The notes below the pieces were generated by a model. It worked only from the letters and a program-made list of their open reading frames with translations, did no database searches and was not told the origin of the DNA. DNA of 64,000 nt from Phycisphaeraceae bacterium. GTDB taxonomy: Bacteria > Planctomycetota > Phycisphaerae > Phycisphaerales > UBA1924. The number at the start of each line of letters is the position of its first letter. Positions within the stretch are counted from its first letter, which is position 1. Position numbers and translations under genes: made by a program. The stretch is from contig CP060234.1 of assembly GCA_023898685.1 (NCBI GenBank), positions 2,170,001 through 2,234,000 of the forward strand, in the 5' to 3' direction. This document shows positions 7,359 through 14,796 of this stretch, one piece after another.

Positions 7359-8570
7359 ATGCCAATCCGCCGCAAGGTGCTCGTCGCGATGTCGGGTGGG
7401 GTGGATTCATCTGTCGCGGCGGCTCTGCTCAAAGAGCAGGGGCACGAGGTCGTCGGTGTGTTCATGAGGCTGGGCTCGCCCGGCGAGACGATCGACGAGC
7501 TCCGGCCGTTCGACTCGGCAGGGGTGTCGTGCGACCCGGCGAAGATCAGGATCGGGCACCAGGGATGCTGCTCGATCAACGACGCGGCCGACGCGCGGCT
7601 CGTGGCGGCTCATCTGGGCATTCCGCTCTATGTGTGCAACTTCAAGAGGGACTTCGGGCGGATCATCGATTATTTCGTGGATGAGTACGCCGCTGGGCGG
7701 ACGCCGAATCCGTGCGTGCGGTGCAACGACTGGCTCAAGTTCGGGAAGCTGCACGAGTACGCGGCGCAGATCGGGGCGGACGCGGTGGCGAGCGGGCACT
7801 ATGCGAGGGTGGGAGGGGGAAGGCACGAAGGCACGGGGGCACGGGGGCACGGAGGGGGGGAGCCCGTGCTTTTGCGGGGTGTCGATCACTCCAAGGACCA
7901 GAGCTATGTGCTCTTCGGGATCGATCGGGCGAGGCTGGCGGCGATGATGCTGCCGATCGGGGGGTTCAGCAAGGGCGAGATCCGCGAGAAGGCGCGCGAG
8001 CTGGGGCTGCCCGTCTTCGACAAGCCCGACAGCCAGGAGATTTGCTTCGTGCCGGACAACGACTACGCGGGGCTTGTCGAGCGGCGCCGCCCCGAACTCG
8101 CGAAGACCGGGGCGATCGTCGACAGCGGCGGGCACGCGATCGGCGAGCACGGGGGGCAACATCGGTTCACCATTGGGCAGCGTCGGGGCGTGGGTGTGGC
8201 GCTGGGCCACCGAATCTATGTCGTGGGGCGTGATCCCGAGACCAACAGGGTGACGGTGGGGGGGCGGGAGGATCTTGTTGCGACGGGCCTGGTTGCCCGT
8301 GAGGCGAACTGGCTGGTCGACCCGCCCTCGCCCGGTGTGTGGGCCGATGCGATCGTGCAGTACCGGTACAACAGCGAGGGAAGGCCGGCCCGGGTGTGCA
8401 GGATTGATGACGCCGACGAGCCGACGCCCGGCGGGCGGATGGGGCGGTTCGAGGTCGAGTTCAATGAGCCGGTCGAGGCGGTCGCGCCGGGGCAGGCGGC
8501 GGTGGTGTACGACGCGGCGGAGCCGGATCTGGTGCTGGGCGGCGGATGGATCGAGCGGGCGATGCGGTGA
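7359..8570 (+). CDS. mnmA: tRNA-specific 2-thiouridylase
   Basis: Activates U34 of Glu, Gln and Lys tRNAs with ATP and installs sulphur relayed from an IscS/Tus system. The PP-loop AMSGGVDSSVAAALL is at about residues 11-25. The conserved NPCVRCN carries the catalytic Cys, and SQEICFVPDNDY carries the partner Cys. The ATG at 7359 (MPIRRKVLVAMSGG) fits the family; the upstream in-frame extension covers a repeat and is unlikely to be translated. Between GHYARV and LLRGVDHSKDQSY there is a Gly/His/Arg-rich insertion of about a dozen residues, made by a GGCAC DNA repeat that also lies in the upstream spacer. Otherwise the length of 403 is close to normal. Confidence 0.94.
   Translation: MPIRRKVLVAMSGGVDSSVAAALLKEQGHEVVGVFMRLGSPGETIDELRPFDSAGVSCDPAKIRIGHQGCCSINDAADARLVAAHLGIPLYVCNFKRDFGRIIDYFVDEYAAGRTPNPCVRCNDWLKFGKLHEYAAQIGADAVASGHYARVGGGRHEGTGARGHGGGEPVLLRGVDHSKDQSYVLFGIDRARLAAMMLPIGGFSKGEIREKARELGLPVFDKPDSQEICFVPDNDYAGLVERRRPELAKTGAIVDSGGHAIGEHGGQHRFTIGQRRGVGVALGHRIYVVGRDPETNRVTVGGREDLVATGLVAREANWLVDPPSPGVWADAIVQYRYNSEGRPARVCRIDDADEPTPGGRMGRFEVEFNEPVEAVAPGQAAVVYDAAEPDLVLGGGWIERAMR
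7822..7853 (+). repeat. GGCAC-type repeat embedded in mnmA
   Basis: Iterated GGCACGAA, GGCACGGG, GGCACGGG and GGCACGGA within the coding sequence, in frame, giving a Gly/His/Arg-rich loop. The same units occur on the other strand at 7283-7319. Confidence 0.6.
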
Positions 8571-8606
8571 CTGTCAGCATCTGAGGGATTATGAAGAGAG
8601 GGGAGA

Positions 8607-8625
8607 GACGGGCAGGATGCCCGTC
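8607..8625. repeat. Short perfect hairpin GACGGGCA-GGA-TGCCCGTC
   Basis: An 8-bp perfect stem with a 3-nt loop in the mnmA to 8657 spacer. There is no T-tract on either side, so it is more REP-like than a terminator. Confidence 0.5.
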
Positions 8626-8656
8626 CCACTAAGATGAAGAGAGAGGAAGCCAACGC

Positions 8657-9073
8657 ATGAGTGAGCGGCCCATCGCGATCTATCTGGTCGGCTACAACGC
8701 CGAGAGTCTGGATCGGCAGGACGACCCGACGGCGGACGCGGACGGGCACGTGATCTCGGCTTCGGTGATGCGGCGTGAGGACATGCAGACGCCCATCTCC
8801 CCCGTGAACGTGCGGGTGAGCCACGGGGCGTCGCCCATGACCGTGGCGTCGATGCTGCGGAAGATGGCGTCGATGTTCGAGGCGTCGCCCGATCTCGTCA
8901 ACGCGGGCCCGGGCACCGCGGCCCGGCGGATGCCGGACGGGTCGGTGGCCACCAAGCACGTGACGATCGAGCAGTTCGAGGCGGCTGCGGAGCATTTGCC
9001 AGAAGACCAGCGGGATCAGTTGCTGTCGATCATGGACCGGCTGCGGCGGGCGATCGCGGACGACGAGGAGTGA
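8657..9073 (+). CDS. Hypothetical protein
   Basis: A 138-residue soluble protein with no family I recognise. The N-terminus IAIYLVGYNAESLD is hydrophobic but short and reads as a beta-strand rather than a signal peptide. The C-terminus is acidic, and the middle contains RKMASMFEASPDLV. GAGAGGAAG lies about 5 nt before the ATG, supporting this start. It follows mnmA by about 85 bp on the same strand and is followed at once by the repeat element at 9073, whose first bases overlap the stop codon. Composition is like that of its neighbours, so I take it as a real gene of unknown role. Confidence 0.7.
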   Translation: MSERPIAIYLVGYNAESLDRQDDPTADADGHVISASVMRREDMQTPISPVNVRVSHGASPMTVASMLRKMASMFEASPDLVNAGPGTAARRMPDGSVATKHVTIEQFEAAAEHLPEDQRDQLLSIMDRLRRAIADDEE

Positions 9074-9293
9074 TATGAACCACGCTCGCTTCTCGGGCGA
9101 GGCACACGTTTGAGTCATGAAGATTCACCACAGAGGCACAGAGATCACAGAGAAGAACCGATTTCGGCTTGACACCACAGCACAGTTCTTCTGCTCTGTG
9201 TCCTCTGGGCCTCTGTGGTGATCTCATCTGACAGAACCGCGTCGCCTCATGCTGGTGCGCGATGAATCAAGCCCGGGTTTCATCGGAATCCGT
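9073..9293 (+). repeat. Dispersed hairpin element, copy A (about 221 bp)
   Basis: A long hairpin with arms at 9125-9158 and 9185-9221 (about 34-37 nt, two substitutions and a 3-nt bulge) around a 26-nt loop, flanked by about 50 nt on one side and 70 nt on the other. The whole unit recurs inverted at 37322-37538. Identity is high in the arms and clear in both flanks, for example TCTCGGGCG, GGCACACGTT, TCTGACAGA and ATCGGA. It contains no ORF. It fills most of the 322-bp gap before the next gene; 9294-9395 shows nothing else. Confidence 0.85.
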
Positions 9294-9395
9294 ATGAGGC
9301 AGGGATTTGCGGGCGTGGAGACGGCGGGGTCTTTGCCGCAACCGGCCGTTGTTGTTCGTGGAGAAACCGAGAACAGCGTCTGCGCGGCACCCCGC

Positions 9396-10160
9396 TCAAG
9401 CCAGGAAGTTGTGGTGCACGATGCAGCGCACGGCCTCGAGCCCGTCGCGCCAGCCGATCTTCTTGCCTTCCTCGTAGGTTCGTCCCGCGTAGGAGATGGG
9501 CACCTCGAAGATGCGGATCGGGCGTGCTGGCTGGTCGGCGGCGTCGGCGGGGGGCAGCCGGAGTCGGGCGAGGCGGGCGATGAGTTCGGGCTCGATGCCG
9601 AAGCGGTCTTCGCGGAGCTTGGGGGTGATCTCGGCGAGCACGCGGTGCGTGAATGCCTTGGTGCCGCACTCGATGTCGGTGAGGTTGAGGTTGCTGAGCA
9701 TGTTGCTCAGGGCGGTGATTCCCTTGTTGACGACCGAGTGCCAGTAGTAGAGCACGCGGTGCGATTCGCCCAGGAATCGCGTGCCGATCACCGCGTCGGC
9801 CTGCCCGTCGAGGATGGGCGCCAGCGCGGTCGCCTGGTCGGCGGGGTTGTATTCGAGGTCGGCGTCCTGCACGATCACGGCGTCGCAGCCTTTGTCGAGG
9901 GCGGCGGCGAAGCCCCGGCGCAGGGCCGAGCCCTTGCCGCGGTTCTTGTCTGTGTAGAGGCACGTCACGTCTTCGCGCTGGTCGTAGTCGGGCAGGAGAT
10001 CGACGGTGCCGTCGGTCGAGCCGTCGTCGACGAGGAAGATGTGCCTGGTGGCGGGCGACCCGTCGGGCATGAGGGGCCTCGGGGTCGCGTCGAGGCGCTC
10101 GAGCAGCCTGGGCAGGAGCACGCGTTCGTTGTAGACCGGGATGACGACGCCGACGAGCAT
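9396..10160 (-). CDS. Family 2 glycosyltransferase (dolichol-phosphate mannose synthase-like)
   Basis: A 254-residue GT-A fold enzyme, likely transferring a sugar from a nucleotide donor to a polyprenyl-phosphate. The N-terminus VGVVIPVYNER is classical. The DXD-type motif is QDADLEYNP at about residues 92-100, preceded by GKGSALRRGF at about 71-80. No C-terminal membrane segment is seen, so it resembles soluble DPMS-like enzymes. The start at 10160 is chosen over an upstream in-frame ATG because similarity begins there and TATACT lies 6 nt upstream. The divergent neighbour is an ALG10-like GT-C protein, a class that typically uses polyprenyl-linked sugars. Confidence 0.88.
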   Translation of the reverse strand: MLVGVVIPVYNERVLLPRLLERLDATPRPLMPDGSPATRHIFLVDDGSTDGTVDLLPDYDQREDVTCLYTDKNRGKGSALRRGFAAALDKGCDAVIVQDADLEYNPADQATALAPILDGQADAVIGTRFLGESHRVLYYWHSVVNKGITALSNMLSNLNLTDIECGTKAFTHRVLAEITPKLREDRFGIEPELIARLARLRLPPADAADQPARPIRIFEVPISYAGRTYEEGKKIGWRDGLEAVRCIVHHNFLA

Positions 10161-10166
10161 GGGGCG

Positions 10167-10172
10167 AGTATA
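10167..10172 (-). promoter_or_regulatory. -10 hexamer for leaderless glycosyltransferase transcript
   Basis: TATACT on the minus strand, 6 nt before the ATG at 10160. Confidence 0.5.
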
Positions 10173-10210
10173 CGCCCCGGGGTCGGGCCTTCCGCGCGGC
10201 GCGTGCGGCG

Positions 10211-10216
10211 TAGCAT
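10211..10216 (+). promoter_or_regulatory. -10 hexamer for leaderless transcript of the gene at 10222
   Basis: TAGCAT lies 5 nt before the ATG at 10222. It is divergent from, and 39 bp apart from, the hexamer serving the opposite gene. Confidence 0.4.
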
Positions 10217-10221
10217 CGCCG

Positions 10222-11469
10222 ATGTCGGCACCCAGCAAGCGGCGGCTCGTGTTTCTCGCGTTGATCGCGGCGGGCTACGTGCTGATCGCGTGGCGTCTGG
10301 ACTGGCTCGGCTTCGCCCCCGCGAAGGACGAGGTCCACTTCTGGCCCACGACGCTGAGGTTCGCCGCCGAGCCCATTCCGTCACGCACGCTGCTCCGGTC
10401 GTACGGCGAGCTCAACACGCCGCTTCCGTTCATGGTCTTCGGGTGGCTGGAGGCCGCGCTGGGCGGGGGGATCGTGGTCGGGCGGTTGTTCAACGCGGTC
10501 GTCTCGTTCGCGATGGCCGTCCTGTTCGTGCTGTCGGCGCGCGGGCGGGATAGGCGCGTGATCGCGGCCGCGATTGCGGCCTGGACGTTTCCGTACCTGA
10601 TCGGGACGAGTTTCTATCTTTATACCGACGTGCTCGCCGTCGCGTTCGCGTTGGCGGGGTTCATCGCGGTTCGCCGGGGGATGAGGTGGACGGGCGCCGT
10701 TGCGTTTGTGCTGGCGGTTTCGAGCCGGCAGTACATGGTCGCGGTGCCGGCGGCGCTGGCGTTGCACCGGGGTATCGAGATCATTCGCGAGCGGGGCGTA
10801 CGCGGGCGGGGAGTCGCCGCTTTGGCGGCCGACCCGGTGGTGATGGCCGGCGCGGCCGGCGTGGGGGCGCTGGTGGGGTGGTTCGTCTTTTTCGGCGGGT
10901 TTGCGCCCGCGAACGAGATCGCCGACCAGGCCATCCGGACGACCTCGGCCGGGGTGATCCTGCCGCGGAACGGGTTGTACTTCCTCGCCGTGATCGGCGC
11001 GTACTTTGTGCCGCTTTCCTACCTGCTGTTCGATCGCGACCGCCGCTTGCTTTTTTGGGGTCCACGCTGGGTGGTCGCCGCGGTTGTGCTGGCGGTCGGC
11101 GGCCTGTTTCTGCTGTTTCCGCCCGTGAGGAACCTCGACTACGACATCGAGACGATGGGCTTTCTCGACAAGGCCCTGCGCCGGCTGGTCGGCGATCATG
11201 ATGTCGTTCGCGTCGCGGTGCTGTGGATGCTCGCGTCGATGGCTGTTGTGCGGTTCAGGAGGTGGTCGCTCGCGTCGGCGCTCGTGCTGGTGCACGCGGT
11301 GATGCTCATGAAGGCGCACATCGCGTGGGACAAGTACGCGATGGTGTGCCTCGTGTGCCTGTGGTATCTACATGCGGATTGGCCGCCGGCGGAGGCGGCG
11401 CGGGCCCCGGCGCGTGTGCGGCCGCCCGACCCGGCGCTAGCCGCCCAGCAGGATCCTTCGCTGGGGTGA
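10222..11469 (+). CDS. GT-C membrane glycosyltransferase, ALG10/DIE2-like
   Basis: A 415-residue integral membrane protein with about ten hydrophobic segments. An Asp-Glu pair sits just after the first segment in APAKDEVHFWP (about residues 33-43), the position of the catalytic acidic residues in GT-C enzymes. SFYLYTDVLA and SSRQYMVAVP resemble the LYTD and LRQTN-type blocks of ALG10/DIE2 alpha-1,2-glucosyltransferases. This points to sugar transfer from a polyprenyl-phosphate sugar, possibly made by the divergent family 2 enzyme. Family membership is by resemblance only. The 3' end overlaps mutY tail-to-tail by 33 bp. Confidence 0.7.
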   Translation: MSAPSKRRLVFLALIAAGYVLIAWRLDWLGFAPAKDEVHFWPTTLRFAAEPIPSRTLLRSYGELNTPLPFMVFGWLEAALGGGIVVGRLFNAVVSFAMAVLFVLSARGRDRRVIAAAIAAWTFPYLIGTSFYLYTDVLAVAFALAGFIAVRRGMRWTGAVAFVLAVSSRQYMVAVPAALALHRGIEIIRERGVRGRGVAALAADPVVMAGAAGVGALVGWFVFFGGFAPANEIADQAIRTTSAGVILPRNGLYFLAVIGAYFVPLSYLLFDRDRRLLFWGPRWVVAAVVLAVGGLFLLFPPVRNLDYDIETMGFLDKALRRLVGDHDVVRVAVLWMLASMAVVRFRRWSLASALVLVHAVMLMKAHIAWDKYAMVCLVCLWYLHADWPPAEAARAPARVRPPDPALAAQQDPSLG

Positions 11470-12480
11470 ACCCAGGGCGAGCGATTCGAGTTGAAGGCGC
11501 GACCGCCAGACGCGACCCGCGCCGGCCCGCGCGTGGTCGGCGTGCCAGACGCCGAACTCGACACGTCGGTGCGTCGTCTGGTGGGTGAAGCGTTCGGCGG
11601 GCTGGTTGCCCCGAATCGACAATCCCAGGGCCTCGGCGAGGTCGCGTGGTTCGGGCGGTCGGTCGTCACGCTCGAGCGAGGGCGGCTGCCACAGGCCGGC
11701 CCAGAGGCCCGTTGCGGGCCGGCGCTCGACCAGCCGGCGGCCCCTGGTGTCGACCGCCAACACCGACCCGACGAACAGGGGGGACTGCTTTGCTCGCGGC
11801 TTGGGCGCGGGGATCTCGTCCTGCAGGCCCCGGCGTTTCGCCTCGCACTCCCGCGCGATGGGGCAGGAATCGCAAGCCGGGGAGCGCGGTGTGCAAACGA
11901 TGGCGCCCAGTTCCATCATCGCTTCGTTGAACGACCCGGGTTGCTTGGCCGAGTGGACCAGGTCGGTGGCGCGCGCCCAGGACCAGGCAATAGTGGCCGG
12001 GGCCGTCGGTGGATCGCTCCGCCCGTGCAGGCGGAGCAGCACGCGCGCGACGTTGCCGTCGACGATGGGCTGCGGCTGGTCGAACGCGATTGAGGCGACC
12101 GCCCCGGCCGTGTAGCGTCCGACGCCGGGCAGCGCGAGCAGGGCCGCGGGGTCTCGTGGCATAGCGCCCCCGTGCCGCTCGACGATGGCCTTCGCGGCGG
12201 CGTGGAGGTGGCGGGCCCGGCGGTAGTAGCCCAGCCCCGACCAGGCCGCGAGCACGTCGGCCTCGTCGGCCTGGGCGAGCGCCCGCACATCGGGAAACCG
12301 CCCGATGAACGCCGCGAACCGCTCGGCGACGCGCGAGACCTGCGTCTGCTGGAGCATGAGTTCGCTGACCAGCACGCGGTAGGGATCGCGCCGCCCGGGC
12401 TCGGCGTCGCGCCAGGGCAGCGCCCTCGCTGCGGAGCGGGCCCATGCGGTGAGCGTTCTGGCCAGCGTGCGGTCGTTCAT
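11437..12480 (-). CDS. mutY: A/G-specific adenine DNA glycosylase
   Basis: Removes adenine opposite 8-oxoguanine. Visible are LMLQQTQVSRV with the catalytic Glu region, the helix-hairpin-helix LPGVGRYTAGAVAS followed by the catalytic Asp in IVDGNVARV, and the iron-sulphur cluster motif C-x6-C-x2-C-x5-C in CTPRSPACDSCPIAREC. The C-terminal part (from about residue 235) is the NUDIX-like 8-oxoG recognition domain, with GLWAGLWQPP. At 347 residues it is full length. The start is uncertain: ATG at 12480 or ATG at 12501 (7 residues more). Confidence 0.95.
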   Translation of the reverse strand: MNDRTLARTLTAWARSAARALPWRDAEPGRRDPYRVLVSELMLQQTQVSRVAERFAAFIGRFPDVRALAQADEADVLAAWSGLGYYRRARHLHAAAKAIVERHGGAMPRDPAALLALPGVGRYTAGAVASIAFDQPQPIVDGNVARVLLRLHGRSDPPTAPATIAWSWARATDLVHSAKQPGSFNEAMMELGAIVCTPRSPACDSCPIARECEAKRRGLQDEIPAPKPRAKQSPLFVGSVLAVDTRGRRLVERRPATGLWAGLWQPPSLERDDRPPEPRDLAEALGLSIRGNQPAERFTHQTTHRRVEFGVWHADHARAGAGRVWRSRLQLESLALGSPQRRILLGG

Positions 12481-12721
12481 CTTCGCCTCGTCAGCGGCCA
12501 TCGCTCCGCGGGCCTGGTCGGCGTTGAAACAGGATCGGGCACGTCGACCGGACCGGGCTTGCCGATGCACCTGATCGCGTTGGAATCGCGCGTGCGCCCC
12601 GAGCGCGGCACGCGGTTGCGCATGGATTGACTCCCGCCGGCGGGGTGTTCTGGCCGATGCTACACCGCGGCGGGCCGGCCCGCGGTATGCTCCGGCTGGA
12701 CGTGCGTAGTAAGGAATCGGC

Positions 12722-13567
12722 GTGCCCTTTGAGCGGTTGCAGGATCTGGTGGATCGGCTGCTCTCCTACTCGTGGTGGGAGGTTGCGATCGAGCTGGTGT
12801 GCATCTGGTTCGTCGTCTACGCCCTGGTCCGGTTCGTGCAGGGGACCCGGGCGGCCGGCGTGCTCAAGGGGCTGCTTCTCGTGCTGGTGATCGGCACGCT
12901 GACGGTCCGGGTCATCAGCGCGGGTGATGCGTTCCAGCGGCTCGCCTACCTGTTCGACCGCCTGCTCGCCCTGTTCGCGGTGGTGATGGTCGTGGTCTTC
13001 GCGCCCGAGCTCCGCCGGGCGTTTTCCAGGCTGGGGGAGGCCCAGCTCCTGCGGTCGGCCGCGGCCGTGGGGCTGGGCGACGTTGTCGATGACGTCGCGA
13101 CGGCGTGCATCTATCTCTCCCGCCAGCGCTTCGGGGCGATAATCGCGCTCGAGCGACGGATCGGGCTGCGGGGGCTCATCCAGGGCGGGACGAACCTCGA
13201 CGCGGAGGTCTCGACCCGCCTGCTCCAGACGATCTTCTTCCCGGGGTCGGCGCTGCACGATCTCGCGGTGATCATCCGGGGCCGTCGCATCGTGGCGGCG
13301 AGCGTGCAGCTCCCGCTGGCCGACCCGTCGGAGATGCCCGACCCGATGCTGGGCAGCCGGCACCGGGCGGCGGTGGGGCTGACCAAGGAGACCGACGCTC
13401 TGGTGGTGATCGTCTCGGAGGAATCTGGGCTCATCCGCATCTCCGAGCGTGGGCGGCTCTCGAAGGCCTACGGCGAGGAGGAGCTGGCCGATGAGCTGCG
13501 TCGCCGCCTCGGCGTGACGGCCCAACCCGGCGCGGAAGCGGCGCCCGAGCGGGGGGAGGCGGCGTGA
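12722..13567 (+). CDS. cdaA: Diadenylate cyclase (CdaA type)
   Basis: Makes c-di-AMP from two ATP at the membrane. Three hydrophobic segments (about residues 21-95) precede the DisA_N catalytic domain (about 105-245). The RHR motif is intact at 213-215 (GSRHRAA), followed by a VSEESG block. The usual Asp-Gly-Ala motif reads Asp180-Leu181-Ala182 (ALHDLAVII), an unusual change at the ATP site. The GTG at 12722 follows AAGGAA by about 8 nt. It overlaps the next gene by 4 nt (GTGA), forming the classical cdaA-cdaR pair. No glmM follows. Confidence 0.9.
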   Translation: MPFERLQDLVDRLLSYSWWEVAIELVCIWFVVYALVRFVQGTRAAGVLKGLLLVLVIGTLTVRVISAGDAFQRLAYLFDRLLALFAVVMVVVFAPELRRAFSRLGEAQLLRSAAAVGLGDVVDDVATACIYLSRQRFGAIIALERRIGLRGLIQGGTNLDAEVSTRLLQTIFFPGSALHDLAVIIRGRRIVAASVQLPLADPSEMPDPMLGSRHRAAVGLTKETDALVVIVSEESGLIRISERGRLSKAYGEEELADELRRRLGVTAQPGAEAAPERGEAA

Positions 13568-14574
13568 AGGGCGAGACGATCCGGACATTCCTGATCGTGA
13601 CGCTGGTCACCCTCCTCGTGTGGCTCTTCGCCGAGTCGCGGACGCTGCGTGCCGAGACGCTCACCGTGCCGGTCGAGATCAGCCAGGGCGGGCGGGCGCT
13701 TGTCTTCCGCCTGACGAACGAGAGCGAATGGAACTCGGTTGTCGAGGTCGAGCTGTCGGGGCCGACGGGCAAGCTCGATCAGGCCCGGGGGCCCTTGCTC
13801 GACGGGGTCAACCTCGAGTTCGGCGTCGAGTTGTCGAGCGATCCCGGCACCCGGTCGGTCGACCTGCGCGAGGCCCTCCGCCGGTCGGATGTGCTCGCTG
13901 ATAGTGGTGTGACCGTTCGTCGCGTCATTCCCGAGTCGATCGAGATCCAGGTCGACCGGCTCGAGTCGGTCATGGTGCCGGTCGAGGTCCAGCTTCCGGG
14001 GGTTGACACCACCGGCGCGGTGAACGCGGAGCCTCCCGAGGTGGAGGTGCGGCTGCCGGCGGCGTTCGTCAAGGATCTCGCGGTCCATGCGGTCGCCAAG
14101 GTTGACCCGGCCCGGCTCGCGAACCTGCGTCCGGGTCGGCGGACCGAGCTGAGCCAGGTTGCGGTCGAGTTGACCGGCCTTCCCCAGGGCATCTGGGGGA
14201 TGCGGCTGGTCGATCCGCGCGTGACGGTTTCGCTCGCGCTGCGGGCGGAGACCCAGAACCTGCTGCTCCCCGAGTTGCCGGTGTTCATCGAGATGACGCC
14301 CGCGGACGTTGCGGCGTGGCAGGTGGAGATTCCACCAGAGGACCGCGTGGTCTCGGGCGTGACGCTGACCGGCCCCGGCGCGGCGATCGACCGGATCCGG
14401 CGGAACGAGGTGAGGCCCAGGGCGGTCGTGTCGATCTCGACCGAGGACTTGGAAAAGGGCGTCGAGCGGGCGCCGGTCGAGATCGTCGGGCTGCCGCCCG
14501 GGGTGGTGGCCGACCCCGCGGTGAGGCAGGTTCGCGTCATCGCGAAGCGTCGGCCGGCCGAGCCGGCGGGCTGA
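13564..14574 (+). CDS. cdaR: YbbR-domain regulator of diadenylate cyclase (CdaR)
   Basis: A membrane-anchored extracytoplasmic protein that in Gram-positives modulates CdaA. It has 336 residues with one N-terminal transmembrane anchor at about residues 7-24 (IRTFLIVTLVTLLVWLFAES), then about three YbbR-type beta-repeats. Recurring features are VPVEIS/VPVEVQLPG edges and (L/I)xGLPxGxxxxP segments. The GTG start sits in the GTGA overlap with cdaA, so the two are co-translated. It ends in a basic Lys-Arg-rich segment. No other gene joins the operon: atpA follows after 222 bp. Confidence 0.87.
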   Translation: MKGETIRTFLIVTLVTLLVWLFAESRTLRAETLTVPVEISQGGRALVFRLTNESEWNSVVEVELSGPTGKLDQARGPLLDGVNLEFGVELSSDPGTRSVDLREALRRSDVLADSGVTVRRVIPESIEIQVDRLESVMVPVEVQLPGVDTTGAVNAEPPEVEVRLPAAFVKDLAVHAVAKVDPARLANLRPGRRTELSQVAVELTGLPQGIWGMRLVDPRVTVSLALRAETQNLLLPELPVFIEMTPADVAAWQVEIPPEDRVVSGVTLTGPGAAIDRIRRNEVRPRAVVSISTEDLEKGVERAPVEIVGLPPGVVADPAVRQVRVIAKRRPAEPAG

Positions 14575-14796
14575 CGCCGAACTTCTGCCCCAAACCGGCC
14601 CCCGAGGCAGGACAGGGGCCGCCCGGCACGCTACCGTATTCGCCCATCGACCGGGCCCCCCGGGGCGCGGTGGTGGCCGGCCGATCGTCGGCGTCTTCGC
14701 GGCGCCGGGGGCGGGCCGGGTATCCGCACATCGGCTGAACAGACATCGCCGCCCGAGACGAGCGAACCCCAACGCGAAACCAGCGAGGATCGACCC

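Noticed and set aside
7822..7853. Possible short CRISPR-like array
   Set aside because: Units are 7-8 nt, contiguous and without spacers, and no cas gene is present.
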